A stretch of DNA of 64,000 nucleotides, from positions 1 through 64,000 of the forward strand of contig NZ_JPVN01000001.1 in NCBI RefSeq assembly GCF_000772945.1, written 5' to 3'. The notes below the pieces were generated by a model. The model was not told where the DNA came from. It saw nothing but the letters and a program-made list of their open reading frames with translations, and ran no database searches. Numbering within the stretch: the first letter of the stretch is position 1; every line of letters starts with the position of its first letter. Source of the stretch: Ureibacillus manganicus DSM 26584 (lineage in GTDB: Bacteria > Bacillota > Bacilli > Bacillales_A > Planococcaceae). This document shows positions 10,737 through 20,606 of the stretch, one piece after another. The translations under genes and the position numbers were made by a program.

Positions 10737-12440
10737 TTAATAAACTCTGAAAAATTCATTCAGACGGTCGATTAATTCTTCTTTTGCACATTCATAAGAT
10801 TGACCTGTACGTCGATCTACTACTGTTACAATTCCTTCACTTGCTTTCTTTCCTACAATAACTTGGACTGGTAATCCAATTAAATTCGCATCTTTATATT
10901 TTACATCAATTGAAAGTTGTCGGTCATCAAACAACACCTCAAATTGATATGTTAATAAAATGTTATAAAGCTGTTCTGATAGTAACCATCCTTCTTCATG
11001 ATCAACACACTCAGTTATTAAATGCACATCAAACGGAGCTAGTGAATTCGGCCATATAAAGCCTTTTTCATCCTGATACATTTCTGCAGCAACCGCGAAC
11101 AATCGAGAGACCCCAAAACCATAAGTACCCATAAGGATCGGTTTAGAAACCCCTTGTTCATCGAGAAAAGATGCATTCCATTGCTCTGAATAAGCAGCAC
11201 CTAATTTGAAAATGTGCGCCACTTCATGCCCTTTTGCAAATTGAATAATACCATTTCCATCAGGCGAAGGTTCTCCTTCTTGAATATATCTTAAATCTGC
11301 ATATTCATTAATAGCAAAATCTCGTTCAGGATTGACATTTACATAATAAGAACCTTCCTCATTACCAAAAGAAATCCCATTGCAAATGGATTTTATTCCA
11401 AAATCAGCAATTACTTTTACATGAACAGGTAACTTTATAGGACCTACATATTTTGTAGTACATCCAAACAGTTCGCTAACCAATTTTTCATCTGCTAGTT
11501 TTAAACTCTGCACATTCAAAACGTTTTTTAATTTAACCTCATTTAATATGTGGTCACCTCTATATAGGACGACAATGAGTTCTCCATTAAGTTGATAGAC
11601 ATTTGTTTTGATGATTCTATCAGCTGGAATGTCGATGTGAGTTTGAAAATCATCAGCAGAAACACCTGTATCGCTAATTTTTTCCTTTATTAATTCTTTC
11701 ATTTCACAATGAGGTATTGTAGTTTGTAACGTTACTTTTGCTACATCAAAGTTTACTGCAAAATCCGATTGGTTCGATTGGGCTATAGTCACTTCACCGT
11801 TTTCTGATAAAACTACATATTCATGTGACAATTCACCACAGTAACTCCCTAAGTCTGCTAAAACCTTTTTATAAGGCAAGCCTAATCTTCGAAATATTGC
11901 GGAATAGACTTGATCGATTTTTTCATAAAACTCTTCAAGATTTTCCGTCGTATGGTGAAAAGAATAAACATCCAGTGTTAAAAATTCTCGGTTTTTGAAC
12001 ATTCCATTGATGTTTAGTTCATCACGATATTTCGTTTGTATTTGATAGAGTACAAAAGGTAATTGTTTGTAAGATGTTATTTTTTCTTTCACAATTAATG
12101 AGAGGATTTCTAAATGGGAAGGTGTTAGGTAAAGTTCATCCTTGTTCCGATTGTTTAATTGAAAGAGTTCTGCACTGTATGCTTGCCTTTCATTTGAATC
12201 CAACGATTGTAATGAATTCAAAGTTGGTAAGGATACTTCATTTGCTGTAAGTACATTCATTTCTTCCCGAATTATTTTTTCTATCTTTTGTAATACACGT
12301 TTACCTAAAGGTAATAGGGAAATAAACTTGTCATTTTGTGAGTGTATATAACCAGCGCGTATTAATCGTTCGTTTGGATCCAAAGGTTTAATAGAAGGCA
12401 TTTCATGGTTTGTTCTTATAAATGCTAAACTTTGTTTCAC
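10737..12440 (-). CDS. proS: Divergent prolyl-tRNA synthetase (bacterial type), possibly altered in activity
   Basis: A class II synthetase of the bacterial ProRS type sits at the standard proS position between rseP and polC. I choose the GTG at 12440 (AAAGGAG, 8-nt spacer), giving 567 aa starting MKQSLAFI; B. subtilis ProS is 564 aa. Catalytic core, inserted editing domain (about 230-400) and anticodon-binding domain are all recognisable: YQIQTKYRDE, NEEGSYYVNVNPERDF, YADLRYIQEG, GEPSPDGNG, NLIGLP. Many residues I expect to be near-invariant differ: the THEE motif reads SHLE, RPRFGLxRxREFIMKDAYSF reads LNINGMFKNREFLTLDVYSF, ADSGAMGG reads ADLGSYCG, EVGH reads EVAH, and MGCYGIGVSR reads MGTYGFGVSR. 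The frame is intact with normal neighbours. It may be a fast-evolving ProRS or a paralogue retained beside a canonical enzyme elsewhere. Confidence 0.85.
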   Translation of the reverse strand: MKQSLAFIRTNHEMPSIKPLDPNERLIRAGYIHSQNDKFISLLPLGKRVLQKIEKIIREEMNVLTANEVSLPTLNSLQSLDSNERQAYSAELFQLNNRNKDELYLTPSHLEILSLIVKEKITSYKQLPFVLYQIQTKYRDELNINGMFKNREFLTLDVYSFHHTTENLEEFYEKIDQVYSAIFRRLGLPYKKVLADLGSYCGELSHEYVVLSENGEVTIAQSNQSDFAVNFDVAKVTLQTTIPHCEMKELIKEKISDTGVSADDFQTHIDIPADRIIKTNVYQLNGELIVVLYRGDHILNEVKLKNVLNVQSLKLADEKLVSELFGCTTKYVGPIKLPVHVKVIADFGIKSICNGISFGNEEGSYYVNVNPERDFAINEYADLRYIQEGEPSPDGNGIIQFAKGHEVAHIFKLGAAYSEQWNASFLDEQGVSKPILMGTYGFGVSRLFAVAAEMYQDEKGFIWPNSLAPFDVHLITECVDHEEGWLLSEQLYNILLTYQFEVLFDDRQLSIDVKYKDANLIGLPVQVIVGKKASEGIVTVVDRRTGQSYECAKEELIDRLNEFFRVY

Positions 12441-12634
12441 CTTGCGCGCTCCTTTATGAAAAATTAGTCCTCTCATTAGCATAGCACAAGAAATAATAGT
12501 TAAGAAGTTACAATCCGAATTCAAATGTTACATGTAATGTTAAATTCGCCCAATAACAAATTAACCTTACCCAGTTTTTAAATACTGAATAAGGCTAATG
12601 TATAAGACATTTTAAGTTGTATCACAGTTATTTA

Positions 12635-13888
12635 TTAAAAGAAGAATCGTTGGATGTCGTTCCAAGTTACGACGACCATTAAAACCATTAATAGTACGAT
12701 TCCAACAAAATGTACCATACCTTCTTTTTGGCGGTCGACTGGTTTTCCACGCAATGCTTCTAAACCAAAGAACAGTAAACGTCCTCCATCTAACGCTGGT
12801 AGTGGTAGTAGGTTCATAATTCCAAGGTTAATACTTAACAGAGCAGCCCAGTTCATTAAATTAAAAATTCCATGCTGAGCAACTGTTTCTGTCGCTTTAT
12901 AAATTCCAACAGGTCCAGAGAGAGCATCTATAGAGAATTGACCAGTTACAAGCTTTCCTAATAGTTCAATGATGAGGACCGTATAATCCCAAGTTTGGGT
13001 TGCACCAAATACAACTGCTTTGATTGGGTTTTGTTCAAGAGGTCTTAAAATACCTATTTGACCATACTCCCCTGCCTCATCTTTAACAGTAGCCGGTGTA
13101 ATCATTAAAACAACATTTTGGCCATCTCTATCTACTATGAAAGATAAATCTTCCCCTGGATTTTGCTGAACCGTACCTGATAGTTCGTTCCAACTATCTA
13201 TAGGTTGTCCATTTATGGATGTCACAATGTCTCCAGGTATCATTCCTGCTTGTGCTGCTGGAGAATTTGGCATGACATCGTCAATGATAGGTTCCGCTAC
13301 AGGAACACCTCTCATTAATCCTAATGCCGCTAAAACTATAAAAGCTAAAATAAAGTTAAATAGAGGACCTGCAAAAATCGCCATTGCACGTTGTCCAACC
13401 GTTTTCGAATTAAATTGACGATCGACTGGTGCAATCATTAATTCATTACCATTTTCAACGAGTATGGCATTTCTAGATACTTTGTAGCGAACTAATCGTT
13501 CTTCTTCATCGTACCCTTCAATAAATAAGTCCTTTTCTAAATCAGCACGTTCTACTTCTAAAAAAACGATATTTGGATGTGTCACACTTTGATTCAGATA
13601 GATTTTTACAGCTTCTTCATTTTCGTTTAGGATAATTCCTACACGATAACCTGCTTGAAGCTCTACTGCATCCATGTCATCTCCAGCCATTCGAACATAT
13701 CCACCAAGTGGTAATAATCGAATAGTATAGAGTGTTTCACCTTTCGTCATGCCAAAGATTTTTGGACCCATACCAATTGCAAATTCACGAACCATTATAC
13801 CCGCACGTTTTGCGAATAGAAAATGTCCTAGTTCGTGAAAGAACACGAGAGAACCAAATATGATAATAAACGCGATTACCGTTTGCAT
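12635..13888 (-). CDS. rseP: Site-2 zinc metalloprotease RseP/RasP
   Basis: The ATG at 13888 has a GGTGGGG site and puts the first membrane helix at residue 1, giving 417 aa (B. subtilis RasP 422); upstream extensions lack a ribosome site. The enzyme cleaves transmembrane segments of anti-sigma factors such as RsiW and of remnant signal peptides. The zinc site HELGH lies at 18-22 in the first helix, a PDZ domain spans about 195-265 (AQAGMIPGDIVTSINGQPI), and the third ligand lies in NLLPLPALDGG near 366. It sits between dxr and proS, as in B. subtilis. A weak hairpin (12560-12595) follows the gene. Confidence 0.97.
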   Translation of the reverse strand: MQTVIAFIIIFGSLVFFHELGHFLFAKRAGIMVREFAIGMGPKIFGMTKGETLYTIRLLPLGGYVRMAGDDMDAVELQAGYRVGIILNENEEAVKIYLNQSVTHPNIVFLEVERADLEKDLFIEGYDEEERLVRYKVSRNAILVENGNELMIAPVDRQFNSKTVGQRAMAIFAGPLFNFILAFIVLAALGLMRGVPVAEPIIDDVMPNSPAAQAGMIPGDIVTSINGQPIDSWNELSGTVQQNPGEDLSFIVDRDGQNVVLMITPATVKDEAGEYGQIGILRPLEQNPIKAVVFGATQTWDYTVLIIELLGKLVTGQFSIDALSGPVGIYKATETVAQHGIFNLMNWAALLSINLGIMNLLPLPALDGGRLLFFGLEALRGKPVDRQKEGMVHFVGIVLLMVLMVVVTWNDIQRFFF

Positions 13889-13987
13889 TCTTTCCCCACC
13901 TTTGAAACGCAAATTTTCTCGTCTTTGCTCAAACAAAACGCTTTTTTATCCGTAAGACTATTCGTTTGAACCAAATATGAATAGTTT

Positions 13988-15133
13988 CTATTTTACCATG
14001 CCAAGAACAGTTTTTCTCGTTTGACTATCTACGTGTAAAATTGTTTCTAAATCTGGCATTAAAATATTGTTATGATCGTTCATAATTTGCTCTATTATTT
14101 CATCGATTTGCAAGAATGAAATTTTCTCTTGTAAGAATAGAGAGACTGCTGCTTCGTTTGCTGCATTCATTGCTGTTAAGATTGTCCCACCAGTTCTTCC
14201 AGCTTCATAAGCTAGTTTAACTGCACGGTAACGGTCAAAATCTACTTCTGTAAAGTGAAGTTGTCCAATTTGTGCTAAGTTAAGTCGAGCACTATCTTTC
14301 ACTGGATATCGATCTGGGAAACTAAGTGCATATTGTATTGGAACTCTCATATCAGGTGTACCTAGTTGAGCAATGACACTAGTATCATCATACTCTACGA
14401 GAGAGTGAATAATACTTTCTTTATGCAATAAAACATCAATTTGATCATATGGAAGATCAAACAACACATGAGCTTCTATTACTTCTAAACCTTTATTCAT
14501 CATTGTGGCAGAATCTATTGTAATTTTTGCTCCCATTGACCAGTTCGGATGATTTAAGGCTTCCTTTACTGTCACATGTTTTAATTCTTCACGAGTTTTA
14601 TCTCGGAACGAGCCACCTGAAGCAGTAATAATAATCCGGTTTACCTGTTTTCTATTTTCTCCATTCATTGATTGGAAGATTGCTGAATGTTCGCTATCTA
14701 CTGGTAATATTGTGGCATTATATTTTTTCGCTTCCGCCATCACTATATGTCCTGCAGTTACTAATGTCTCTTTGTTTGCAATAGCAATCGTTTTTCCCAT
14801 ACGAATAGCTGCTAATGTAGATTCCAATCCTACACTACCTAATACCGCATTAAGTAAAACGCTAGAATCTGGGTGTGTTGCTACTTCAACTAAACCTTTA
14901 TTTCCATAGGTAAAGTGAATGTTAGGGAACTGTTGTTGCAAATCGATTGCTGCTTGTTCTTCTTGAACCGAAACAAGTTCAGGTTGTAGCTGGTTAATAA
15001 TTTCTATTGTTTTTTCTATATTTTTCCCTGATGAAAAAGCTACAAGTTTAAACTTTTCTGGATACGCAAGTAGTATGTCGATTGTTTGCATTCCGATTGA
15101 ACCAGTTGCACCTAAAAGACTTATTTTTTTCAA
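13988..15133 (-). CDS. dxr: 1-deoxy-D-xylulose 5-phosphate reductoisomerase
   Basis: The second, committed step of the MEP isoprenoid pathway: DXP plus NADPH gives methylerythritol 4-phosphate. The 381-aa protein opens with a Rossmann motif GATGSIG (about 8-14); substrate and metal site segments [29 protein letters not shown] and [10 protein letters not shown] are all present. The start codon is TTG at 15133 with AAGGAAG 8 nt upstream. It follows uppS and cdsA, so isoprenoid precursor and lipid-carrier genes are grouped. Confidence 0.98.
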   Translation of the reverse strand: MKKISLLGATGSIGMQTIDILLAYPEKFKLVAFSSGKNIEKTIEIINQLQPELVSVQEEQAAIDLQQQFPNIHFTYGNKGLVEVATHPDSSVLLNAVLGSVGLESTLAAIRMGKTIAIANKETLVTAGHIVMAEAKKYNATILPVDSEHSAIFQSMNGENRKQVNRIIITASGGSFRDKTREELKHVTVKEALNHPNWSMGAKITIDSATMMNKGLEVIEAHVLFDLPYDQIDVLLHKESIIHSLVEYDDTSVIAQLGTPDMRVPIQYALSFPDRYPVKDSARLNLAQIGQLHFTEVDFDRYRAVKLAYEAGRTGGTILTAMNAANEAAVSLFLQEKISFLQIDEIIEQIMNDHNNILMPDLETILHVDSQTRKTVLGMVK

Positions 15134-15151
15134 AACGACAACTTCCTTTCA

Positions 15152-15946
15152 CTAATTCACAAAGTACAGTAAATTTAATAACGGTAAAACAAAAAGTAAA
15201 CTATCGAAACGATCTAATATTCCACCATGTCCTGGTAAAATCCAACCCGAATCTTTCACATCATAGTGACGTTTAATAGCAGATTCCACTAGGTCACCTA
15301 ATTGTCCAAAGATTGAACTAAAAATAGTAACGATTATAAAGTATGTCCATGACATATTAAAAGGTGTAATTAAATTCATAATCGACGCAAGAATTACAGC
15401 AATAACAATCCCACCTACAAATCCTTCGACTGTCTTATTCGGTGATATTTCTGGCCAAAGTTTATGTTTGCCAAATTTTCTTCCAGTAAAATAAGCTCCA
15501 GAGTCCGTAGACCAAACAACTAGTAAAGCATAAATAATATATGTAAGTCCTGCTTCACGCGTTGTAATTAAATAGTAAAATCCAATACCAATGTATAATG
15601 TACTTAGTAAGATAAATCCAATTTCATCAAATGTGAAATGGTTTTTTACTAAAACCGAATATGCTAGTAGCAAAATCGTTGCAATAATTAGCAACTCATA
15701 CTTTGTATAGGTTGTAAATTCTTGTACATGTACTGCCCAATGGTCAGGCATTAGTAATGAGAATAAAATCAAAACTCCTATGATCCCTGGAATAGAATAG
15801 ATTTTTATCCCCTTCATACGAAGTAGTTCATATAACGCAACAAGTGCTAAACCATATACTCCTAATGTAAAGGGTAATTTTCCATATACAACAAACGGGA
15901 TGAAAATTGCTGCTGCAATTAGCCCCGTTATAATTCGTTGCTTCAA
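15152..15946 (-). CDS. cdsA: Phosphatidate cytidylyltransferase
   Basis: A 264-aa integral membrane enzyme making CDP-diacylglycerol from phosphatidate and CTP, the branch point of phospholipid synthesis. About seven or eight hydrophobic segments are visible. The C-terminal CTP-transf_1 signature runs from GRKFGKHKLWPEISPNKTVE through GDLVESAIKRHYDVKDSGWI to LPGHGGILDRFDSL, with the expected Asp residues. The start codon is TTG, overlapping the uppS TGA (TTGA), with an AAGGA site inside uppS. Length is normal. Confidence 0.97.
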   Translation of the reverse strand: MKQRIITGLIAAAIFIPFVVYGKLPFTLGVYGLALVALYELLRMKGIKIYSIPGIIGVLILFSLLMPDHWAVHVQEFTTYTKYELLIIATILLLAYSVLVKNHFTFDEIGFILLSTLYIGIGFYYLITTREAGLTYIIYALLVVWSTDSGAYFTGRKFGKHKLWPEISPNKTVEGFVGGIVIAVILASIMNLITPFNMSWTYFIIVTIFSSIFGQLGDLVESAIKRHYDVKDSGWILPGHGGILDRFDSLLFVLPLLNLLYFVN

Positions 15947-16740
15947 GCTTTTCCTTCTCCTTTCAACCCTCCGTACCTTCGATTTCTGTTTTGATATTCA
16001 TGAATTGCTTCTAAAAATGTTTGTTCATCAAAATCAGGCCAAAGAGTTTCCGTAAACCAAAATTCTGTATACGCAAGTTGCCATAACATAAAATTACTTA
16101 ATCGTACTTCACCACTTGTACGAATTAATAAATCAGGTTCTGGTAATTCTTTTGTCATTAAATAATCATTTACTATTGACTCATCTATATCATCAACTTT
16201 TAGTTGACCACTTTCAACTTTACTTAGTATTGCCTTCATAGCATTTACTATTTCATTCCTACTACCGTAGTTCATAGCAAAATTTAAAATAAGTCCTGTA
16301 TTATTTTTTGTCTTTTCCATCGCATCATTTAATACTTTTTGTGTATGTTTTGGTAGTTCTTCTTTATTTCCCATCATTGTTACTTTAATATTACGTTCCA
16401 TTAACTCAGGAAGAAAGGAGCTTAGAAACTTTTCTGGTAAACTCATTAGATATTCTACTTCTGATTTAGGACGTTTCCAGTTTTCAGTGGAGAATGCATA
16501 GAGGGTTAAAACTTTTATACCGCCTAAATCATCAGCTATTCGTGCAACCTTGCGTACAATTTTCATTCCTTCATGATGCCCAGCAATACGTGGTAAAGCT
16601 CGTTTTTTTGCCCAACGTCCGTTTCCGTCCATAATAATTGCAATGTGCTTTGGAAGTAATTCTTTGTTTGATAAAATCGTATCTTGATTTTTTAAAGATT
16701 TCTGTTTGTTATGCTTTTTTCCAAATATTTTAGAAATCAT
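15943..16740 (-). CDS. uppS: Isoprenyl (undecaprenyl diphosphate) synthase
   Basis: The cis-prenyltransferase that makes the C55 lipid carrier for wall polymers. I choose ATG 16740 (GGGGG site, 7-nt spacer), giving 265 aa; an upstream ATG lacks a ribosome site. Conserved regions: HIAIIMDGNGRWAKKR with catalytic Asp, GHHEGM, TLYAFSTENWKRP, and near the C-terminus DLLIRTSGEVRLSNFMLWQLAYTEFWF... followed by WPDF. It overlaps cdsA by 4 nt. It is separated from frr by a terminator and a structured element, so it probably has its own promoter in the 150 bp upstream. Confidence 0.97.
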   Translation of the reverse strand: MISKIFGKKHNKQKSLKNQDTILSNKELLPKHIAIIMDGNGRWAKKRALPRIAGHHEGMKIVRKVARIADDLGGIKVLTLYAFSTENWKRPKSEVEYLMSLPEKFLSSFLPELMERNIKVTMMGNKEELPKHTQKVLNDAMEKTKNNTGLILNFAMNYGSRNEIVNAMKAILSKVESGQLKVDDIDESIVNDYLMTKELPEPDLLIRTSGEVRLSNFMLWQLAYTEFWFTETLWPDFDEQTFLEAIHEYQNRNRRYGGLKGEGKA

Positions 16741-16896
16741 TTTTATTCCCCCATTTGACATTAAATCGGACGTTATTCTTACTTACATAATCATATCAAA
16801 AAACAAAATTTGTGTCCTTTTTAAAGAAAAACATTAATTATTTGTACCGTCGTTTATTACTAGGATATGTAAAAGTTCTCAATTTGTATGCAATAT

Positions 16897-16927
16897 GAAA
16901 AAGACGTCCTTTATGGCAGGACGTCTC
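16897..16927 (-). terminator. Rho-independent terminator between frr and uppS
   Basis: The minus strand has GAGACGTCC, a loop, then GGACGTCTTTTTC: an 8-bp perfect stem (16902-16909 with 16919-16926) followed by a T run. It closes the pyrH-frr transcript. Confidence 0.88.
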
Positions 16928-16933
16928 ATTTGG

Positions 16934-17096
16934 CATAAAGTGAAACTTCCATCAGTGGGGGTGTACCTTCATCCCCCAATGATGGTTAGTTGAACCAATC
17001 GGACCTTTACGGGCAGTTGGATCTCCCACCGAATTTTATTACATTTTCATTGCTATTGTTATGTGGGAGTCCTAGTGCCCGTTAAGGCGGGATAAA
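16934..17096. repeat. Structured intergenic element in the frr 3' region (two strong hairpins)
   Basis: The 370-bp gap between frr and uppS holds no gene. Beside the terminator it contains a compact structured element. Hairpin 1 pairs CCATCAGTGGGGG (16949-16961) with CCCCCAATGATGG (16973-16985). Hairpin 2 pairs 17006-17029 with 17063-17085; both arms read TT.ACGGGCA..T.GGA.CTCCCAC over 23-24 nt with few mismatches and enclose a 33-nt AT-rich loop. Between the hairpins is GTTGAACCAATCGGACC. The element starts 15 bp past the frr stop and would be transcribed with it. It looks like an intergenic repeat or a folded RNA; I do not recognise a riboswitch class. Confidence 0.7.
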
Positions 17097-17110
17097 GTTC
17101 ATTTACTATT

Positions 17111-17667
17111 TTAAACTGCTAGAATTTCTTTTTCTTTTTCTTTTGCAAGATCATCGATTTTTACAATCGATTGGTCTGTTAATTTTTGAATATCATCGTT
17201 ATAACTACGTAATTCATCTTCTGTAATTTCACCGTTTTTCTCTAGCTTTTTAAGATCATCATTTGCATCACGGCGAACATTACGAACAGCAATTTTAGCT
17301 TCTTCGGCTTCTTTTTTCACGACTTTCACTAATTCTTTACGGCGATCTTCAGTAAGTTGAGGGATCATTAAACGAATTACATTTCCGTCATTTGTTGGTG
17401 TAATCCCGATATCTGATTTCATAATCGCTTTTTCGATGTCACCTAGAATAGATTTGTCGTAAGGAGTGATTACTAAAAGACGAGCTTCAGGAACAGAAAC
17501 ACCACCAAGTTGATTTACTGGAGTTGGTGCACCATAGTAGTCAACAGTGATACGATCAAGTAATGAAGCACTCGCACGACCAGCGCGAATCGATGCTAAT
17601 TCTCTTGAATAAGCAGAAATTGATTTTTCCATTTTTTCTTTTGCTTGAGCTAATACTTGTTTAGCCA

Positions 17668-17668
<1 letters not shown>
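17111..17668 (-). CDS. frr: Ribosome recycling factor
   Basis: A 185-aa protein, the standard length. With EF-G it splits post-termination ribosomes into subunits. The N-terminal helix ([31 protein letters not shown]), the central beta domain ([32 protein letters not shown]) and the C-terminal helical arms ([26 protein letters not shown]) are all clear. The start ATG overlaps the pyrH stop (TAATG), so the two are coupled. Confidence 0.99.
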
Positions 17669-18438
<770 letters not shown>

Positions 18439-18492
18439 TCATACGCTTGTTTTGTATTAATCAATGAATGCGTATGTATTGTTGTAATCTGT

Positions 18493-18520
18493 AAAAAAGG
18501 GAACACGGTAATGTGCTCCC
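18493..18520 (-). terminator. Rho-independent terminator after tsf
   Basis: Minus strand: GGGAGCAC, a short loop, GTGTTCCC, then six T residues. It lies about 125 nt past the tsf stop and separates tsf from pyrH, so pyrH relies on readthrough or a promoter in 18394-18490 that I could not define. Confidence 0.88.
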
Positions 18521-18573
18521 TATTTTTTCAATGTGCATATTACACAATTATTTAACTTTATTTAGTAAAGTTA

Positions 18574-18623
18574 GCCTCCGGCAGAAGCTGCCGCGTTTTG
18601 AGCAAGCTCGAAACAAACTGGGC
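18574..18623. repeat. Short GC-rich double-hairpin sequence in the tsf-pyrH gap
   Basis: CGGCAG (18579-18584) with CTGCCG (18588-18593) and GAGC with GCTC (18600-18609) form two small adjacent hairpins in an otherwise AT-rich gap of 250 bp. Neither has a T run, so they are not typical terminators. They may be the remnant of an intergenic repeat. Confidence 0.4.
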
Positions 18624-18643
18624 TTAAGTATATCTAATTTAAA

Positions 18644-19531
18644 TTAGTTATTACCTTTAACTTGGTTCATAACTTCTTCAGCAAAGTTATCTTCGCGTTT
18701 TTCGATACCTTCACCAACAGCATAACGAACGAATGAAGTTACGTTACCACCTGTTGTTTTTACGAAGTCACGTACTTTTTGATCTGAGTTTTTAACGAAT
18801 GTTTGGTCAAGTAAGCAAATATCTTCGAAGAATTTACCAAGACGACCTTCAACCATTTTCGCAACGATGTTTTCTGGTTTACCTTCGTTTAATGCTTGTT
18901 CAGTTAATACTTTACGCTCACGCTCGATTTCATCTTGAGAAACTTGGTCACGAGATACATATTGAGGGTTAATTGCTGCGATGTGCATAGCTACGTCTTT
19001 AGCAGCTTCTTCACTAGTAGAACCTTCAAGTACTACTAATACACCAATTCTTCCGCCCATGTGTAAGTAAGAGCCAAATGCATCAGCATCTGTTTTTGTT
19101 TTAATTTCGAAACGACGTAAAGTGATTTTTTCACCAATTGTTGCAACAGCTGTTGAAATTTGGTCAGCAACTTTAACGCCCTCAGCATTTACTAACTCTA
19201 GAGCAGCTTCTACAGATTCAGGTTTAACAGTTAATAATGTTTGTGCAAGGCTTGACACTAGTACTTGGAATTTGTCATTTTTCGCTACGAAGTCAGTTTC
19301 TGCGTTCACTTCAAGGATTACAGCTTCGTTTCCTTCAGCTAAAATGTAAGTTGTACCTTCCGCAGCGATACGGTCAGCTTTTTTAGCAGCTGAAGATAAA
19401 CCTTTTTCGCGTAAGAAATCGATTGCTGCGTCAATGTCTCCGTTTGTTTCTACTAGTGCTTTTTTGCAGTCCATCATTCCTGCGCCTGTTTTTTCACGTA
19501 GTTCTTTTACTAATTGTGCAGTAATTGCCAT
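18644..19531 (-). CDS. tsf: Elongation factor Ts
   Basis: A 295-aa nucleotide exchange factor for EF-Tu. The N-terminal UBA-like domain ([37 protein letters not shown], about 8-45) is textbook; the core contains the TDFVAKND motif that contacts the EF-Tu nucleotide site, followed by the dimerisation and C-terminal segments. It follows rpsB, but a terminator and a good promoter lie between them. AAGGAGG precedes the ATG. Confidence 0.99.
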   Translation of the reverse strand: MAITAQLVKELREKTGAGMMDCKKALVETNGDIDAAIDFLREKGLSSAAKKADRIAAEGTTYILAEGNEAVILEVNAETDFVAKNDKFQVLVSSLAQTLLTVKPESVEAALELVNAEGVKVADQISTAVATIGEKITLRRFEIKTKTDADAFGSYLHMGGRIGVLVVLEGSTSEEAAKDVAMHIAAINPQYVSRDQVSQDEIERERKVLTEQALNEGKPENIVAKMVEGRLGKFFEDICLLDQTFVKNSDQKVRDFVKTTGGNVTSFVRYAVGEGIEKREDNFAEEVMNQVKGNN

Positions 19532-19607
19532 AGGGGTGTTTCCTCCTTAAGATTATCAATAGGTTTAACTATTTATATATTGTTCAATTTAGACTTAGGA
19601 TTCGTAC

Positions 19608-19635
19608 ATTAGACAATTTCAGTAGAAAAAGTCAA
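19608..19635 (-). promoter_or_regulatory. Sigma-A-type promoter for tsf
   Basis: Minus strand: TTGACT, 16 nt, TCTAAT, each 5 of 6 matches to consensus. It lies between the rpsB terminator and the tsf start, with a leader of roughly 70 nt. This would allow tsf to be expressed apart from rpsB. Confidence 0.55.
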
Positions 19636-19665
19636 ATATACTAAATATAAGTCTAAAATGTTCTT

Positions 19666-19703
19666 AAAAAAAGGTGATAAGGGGAACATCCACTTATCAC
19701 CTT
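19666..19703 (-). terminator. Strong terminator or attenuator between rpsB and tsf
   Basis: Minus strand: AAGGTGATAAG (19693-19703 region), an 11-nt loop, CTTATCACCTT, then a run of T. The 11-bp stem is perfect. It lies 10 nt past the rpsB stop and likely lowers readthrough into tsf. Confidence 0.9.
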
Positions 19704-19712
19704 AATAGTGAA

Positions 19713-20438
19713 TTACTCAGCTACTACTGCTTCTTCAGCTACTGGAGCTTCAGATTCACCTTGTTTTGACTCGATTAGAGCGTCAGCCATTTTAGCAGTT
19801 AATAATTTAACAGCGCGGATAGCATCATCGTTAGCAGGGATTACATAGTCGATTTCATCTGGATCACAGTTTGTATCAACAATCCCTACGATAGGAATAT
19901 TTAATTTACGAGCTTCTGCAACAGCAATACGCTCTTTACGTGGGTCAACAACAAACATTACGTCCGGAATTGCTTTCATATCGCGAATTCCGCCTAAGAA
20001 TTTAACAAGACGTTCGTGTTCTTTTTTAAGTTGAACAACTTCTTTTTTAGGAAGTACGTCAAATGTACCGTCTTCTTCCATTTTTTCAATCGCTTTTAAA
20101 CGCGCAACACGTTTTTGGATTGTACCGAAGTTTGTTAAAGTACCACCTAACCAACGTTGGTTGATGAAGTAGTTACCAGAACGAATTGCTTCTTCTTCAA
20201 TAGCTTCTTGAGCTTGTTTTTTCGTACCAACGAAAAGAACTTTACCGCCATCTTGACCTACTTGGCGCATGAAGTCGTAAGCTTCTTCTAATTTTTTAAC
20301 TGTTTTTTGTAAATCGATAATATAAATACCGTTACGTTCTACAAAAATGTATTTTTTCATTTTTGGGTTCCAACGGCGAGTTTGGTGACCGAAATGTACA
20401 CCAGCTTCAAGTAATTGTTTCATTGAAATTACTGACAT
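19713..20438 (-). CDS. rpsB: 30S ribosomal protein S2
   Basis: A 241-aa S2 protein of the 30S subunit. The start [27 protein letters not shown] is the usual one; the [13 protein letters not shown]-type segment, [44 protein letters not shown] and [27 protein letters not shown] are all conserved. The C-terminus ends in an acidic Glu/Ala tail. It heads the rpsB-tsf pair behind its own promoter and a structured leader. Confidence 0.99.
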   Translation of the reverse strand: MSVISMKQLLEAGVHFGHQTRRWNPKMKKYIFVERNGIYIIDLQKTVKKLEEAYDFMRQVGQDGGKVLFVGTKKQAQEAIEEEAIRSGNYFINQRWLGGTLTNFGTIQKRVARLKAIEKMEEDGTFDVLPKKEVVQLKKEHERLVKFLGGIRDMKAIPDVMFVVDPRKERIAVAEARKLNIPIVGIVDTNCDPDEIDYVIPANDDAIRAVKLLTAKMADALIESKQGESEAPVAEEAVVAE

Positions 20439-20566
20439 GATTTTTTCCTCCTAATGGTTTGGTTTTTTCCCTCCGCATTTTTCATTTGTAACAAGCAACT
20501 TTTAGGTCTAAAAGCACCACTTACTACATCAAAATGCGTGTGTTTTATTAAAATAATTTAACACCA
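20439..20566 (-). promoter_or_regulatory. Possible structured leader of rpsB
   Basis: From the predicted transcription start to the ATG is about 128 nt. On the minus strand CGCATTTT (20531-20538) can pair with AAAATGCG (20474-20481), closing a domain that also contains the near-palindrome CTTTTAGACCTAAAAG. The second arm lies just upstream of the ribosome site AGGAGG. The layout fits autogenous control by S2, but that is inference; I do not recognise a known leader family. Confidence 0.35.
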
Positions 20567-20572
20567 ATTGAT

Positions 20573-20601
20573 AATATATCATATTCTATTTTTCACTGCA
20601 A
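20573..20601 (-). promoter_or_regulatory. Sigma-A promoter of rpsB with extended -10
   Basis: Minus strand: TTGCAG, 17 nt, TATATT preceded by TG one base upstream (TGATATATT, extended -10). It overlaps the end of swrB by only a few bases, so rpsB can be transcribed independently of the sigD-swrB genes. Confidence 0.6.
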
Positions 20602-20606
20602 CATTT

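Noticed and set aside
12441-12634. T-box riboswitch before proS
   Set aside because: The gap is too short and lacks the specifier and T-box (TGG) motifs; only a weak hairpin is present.
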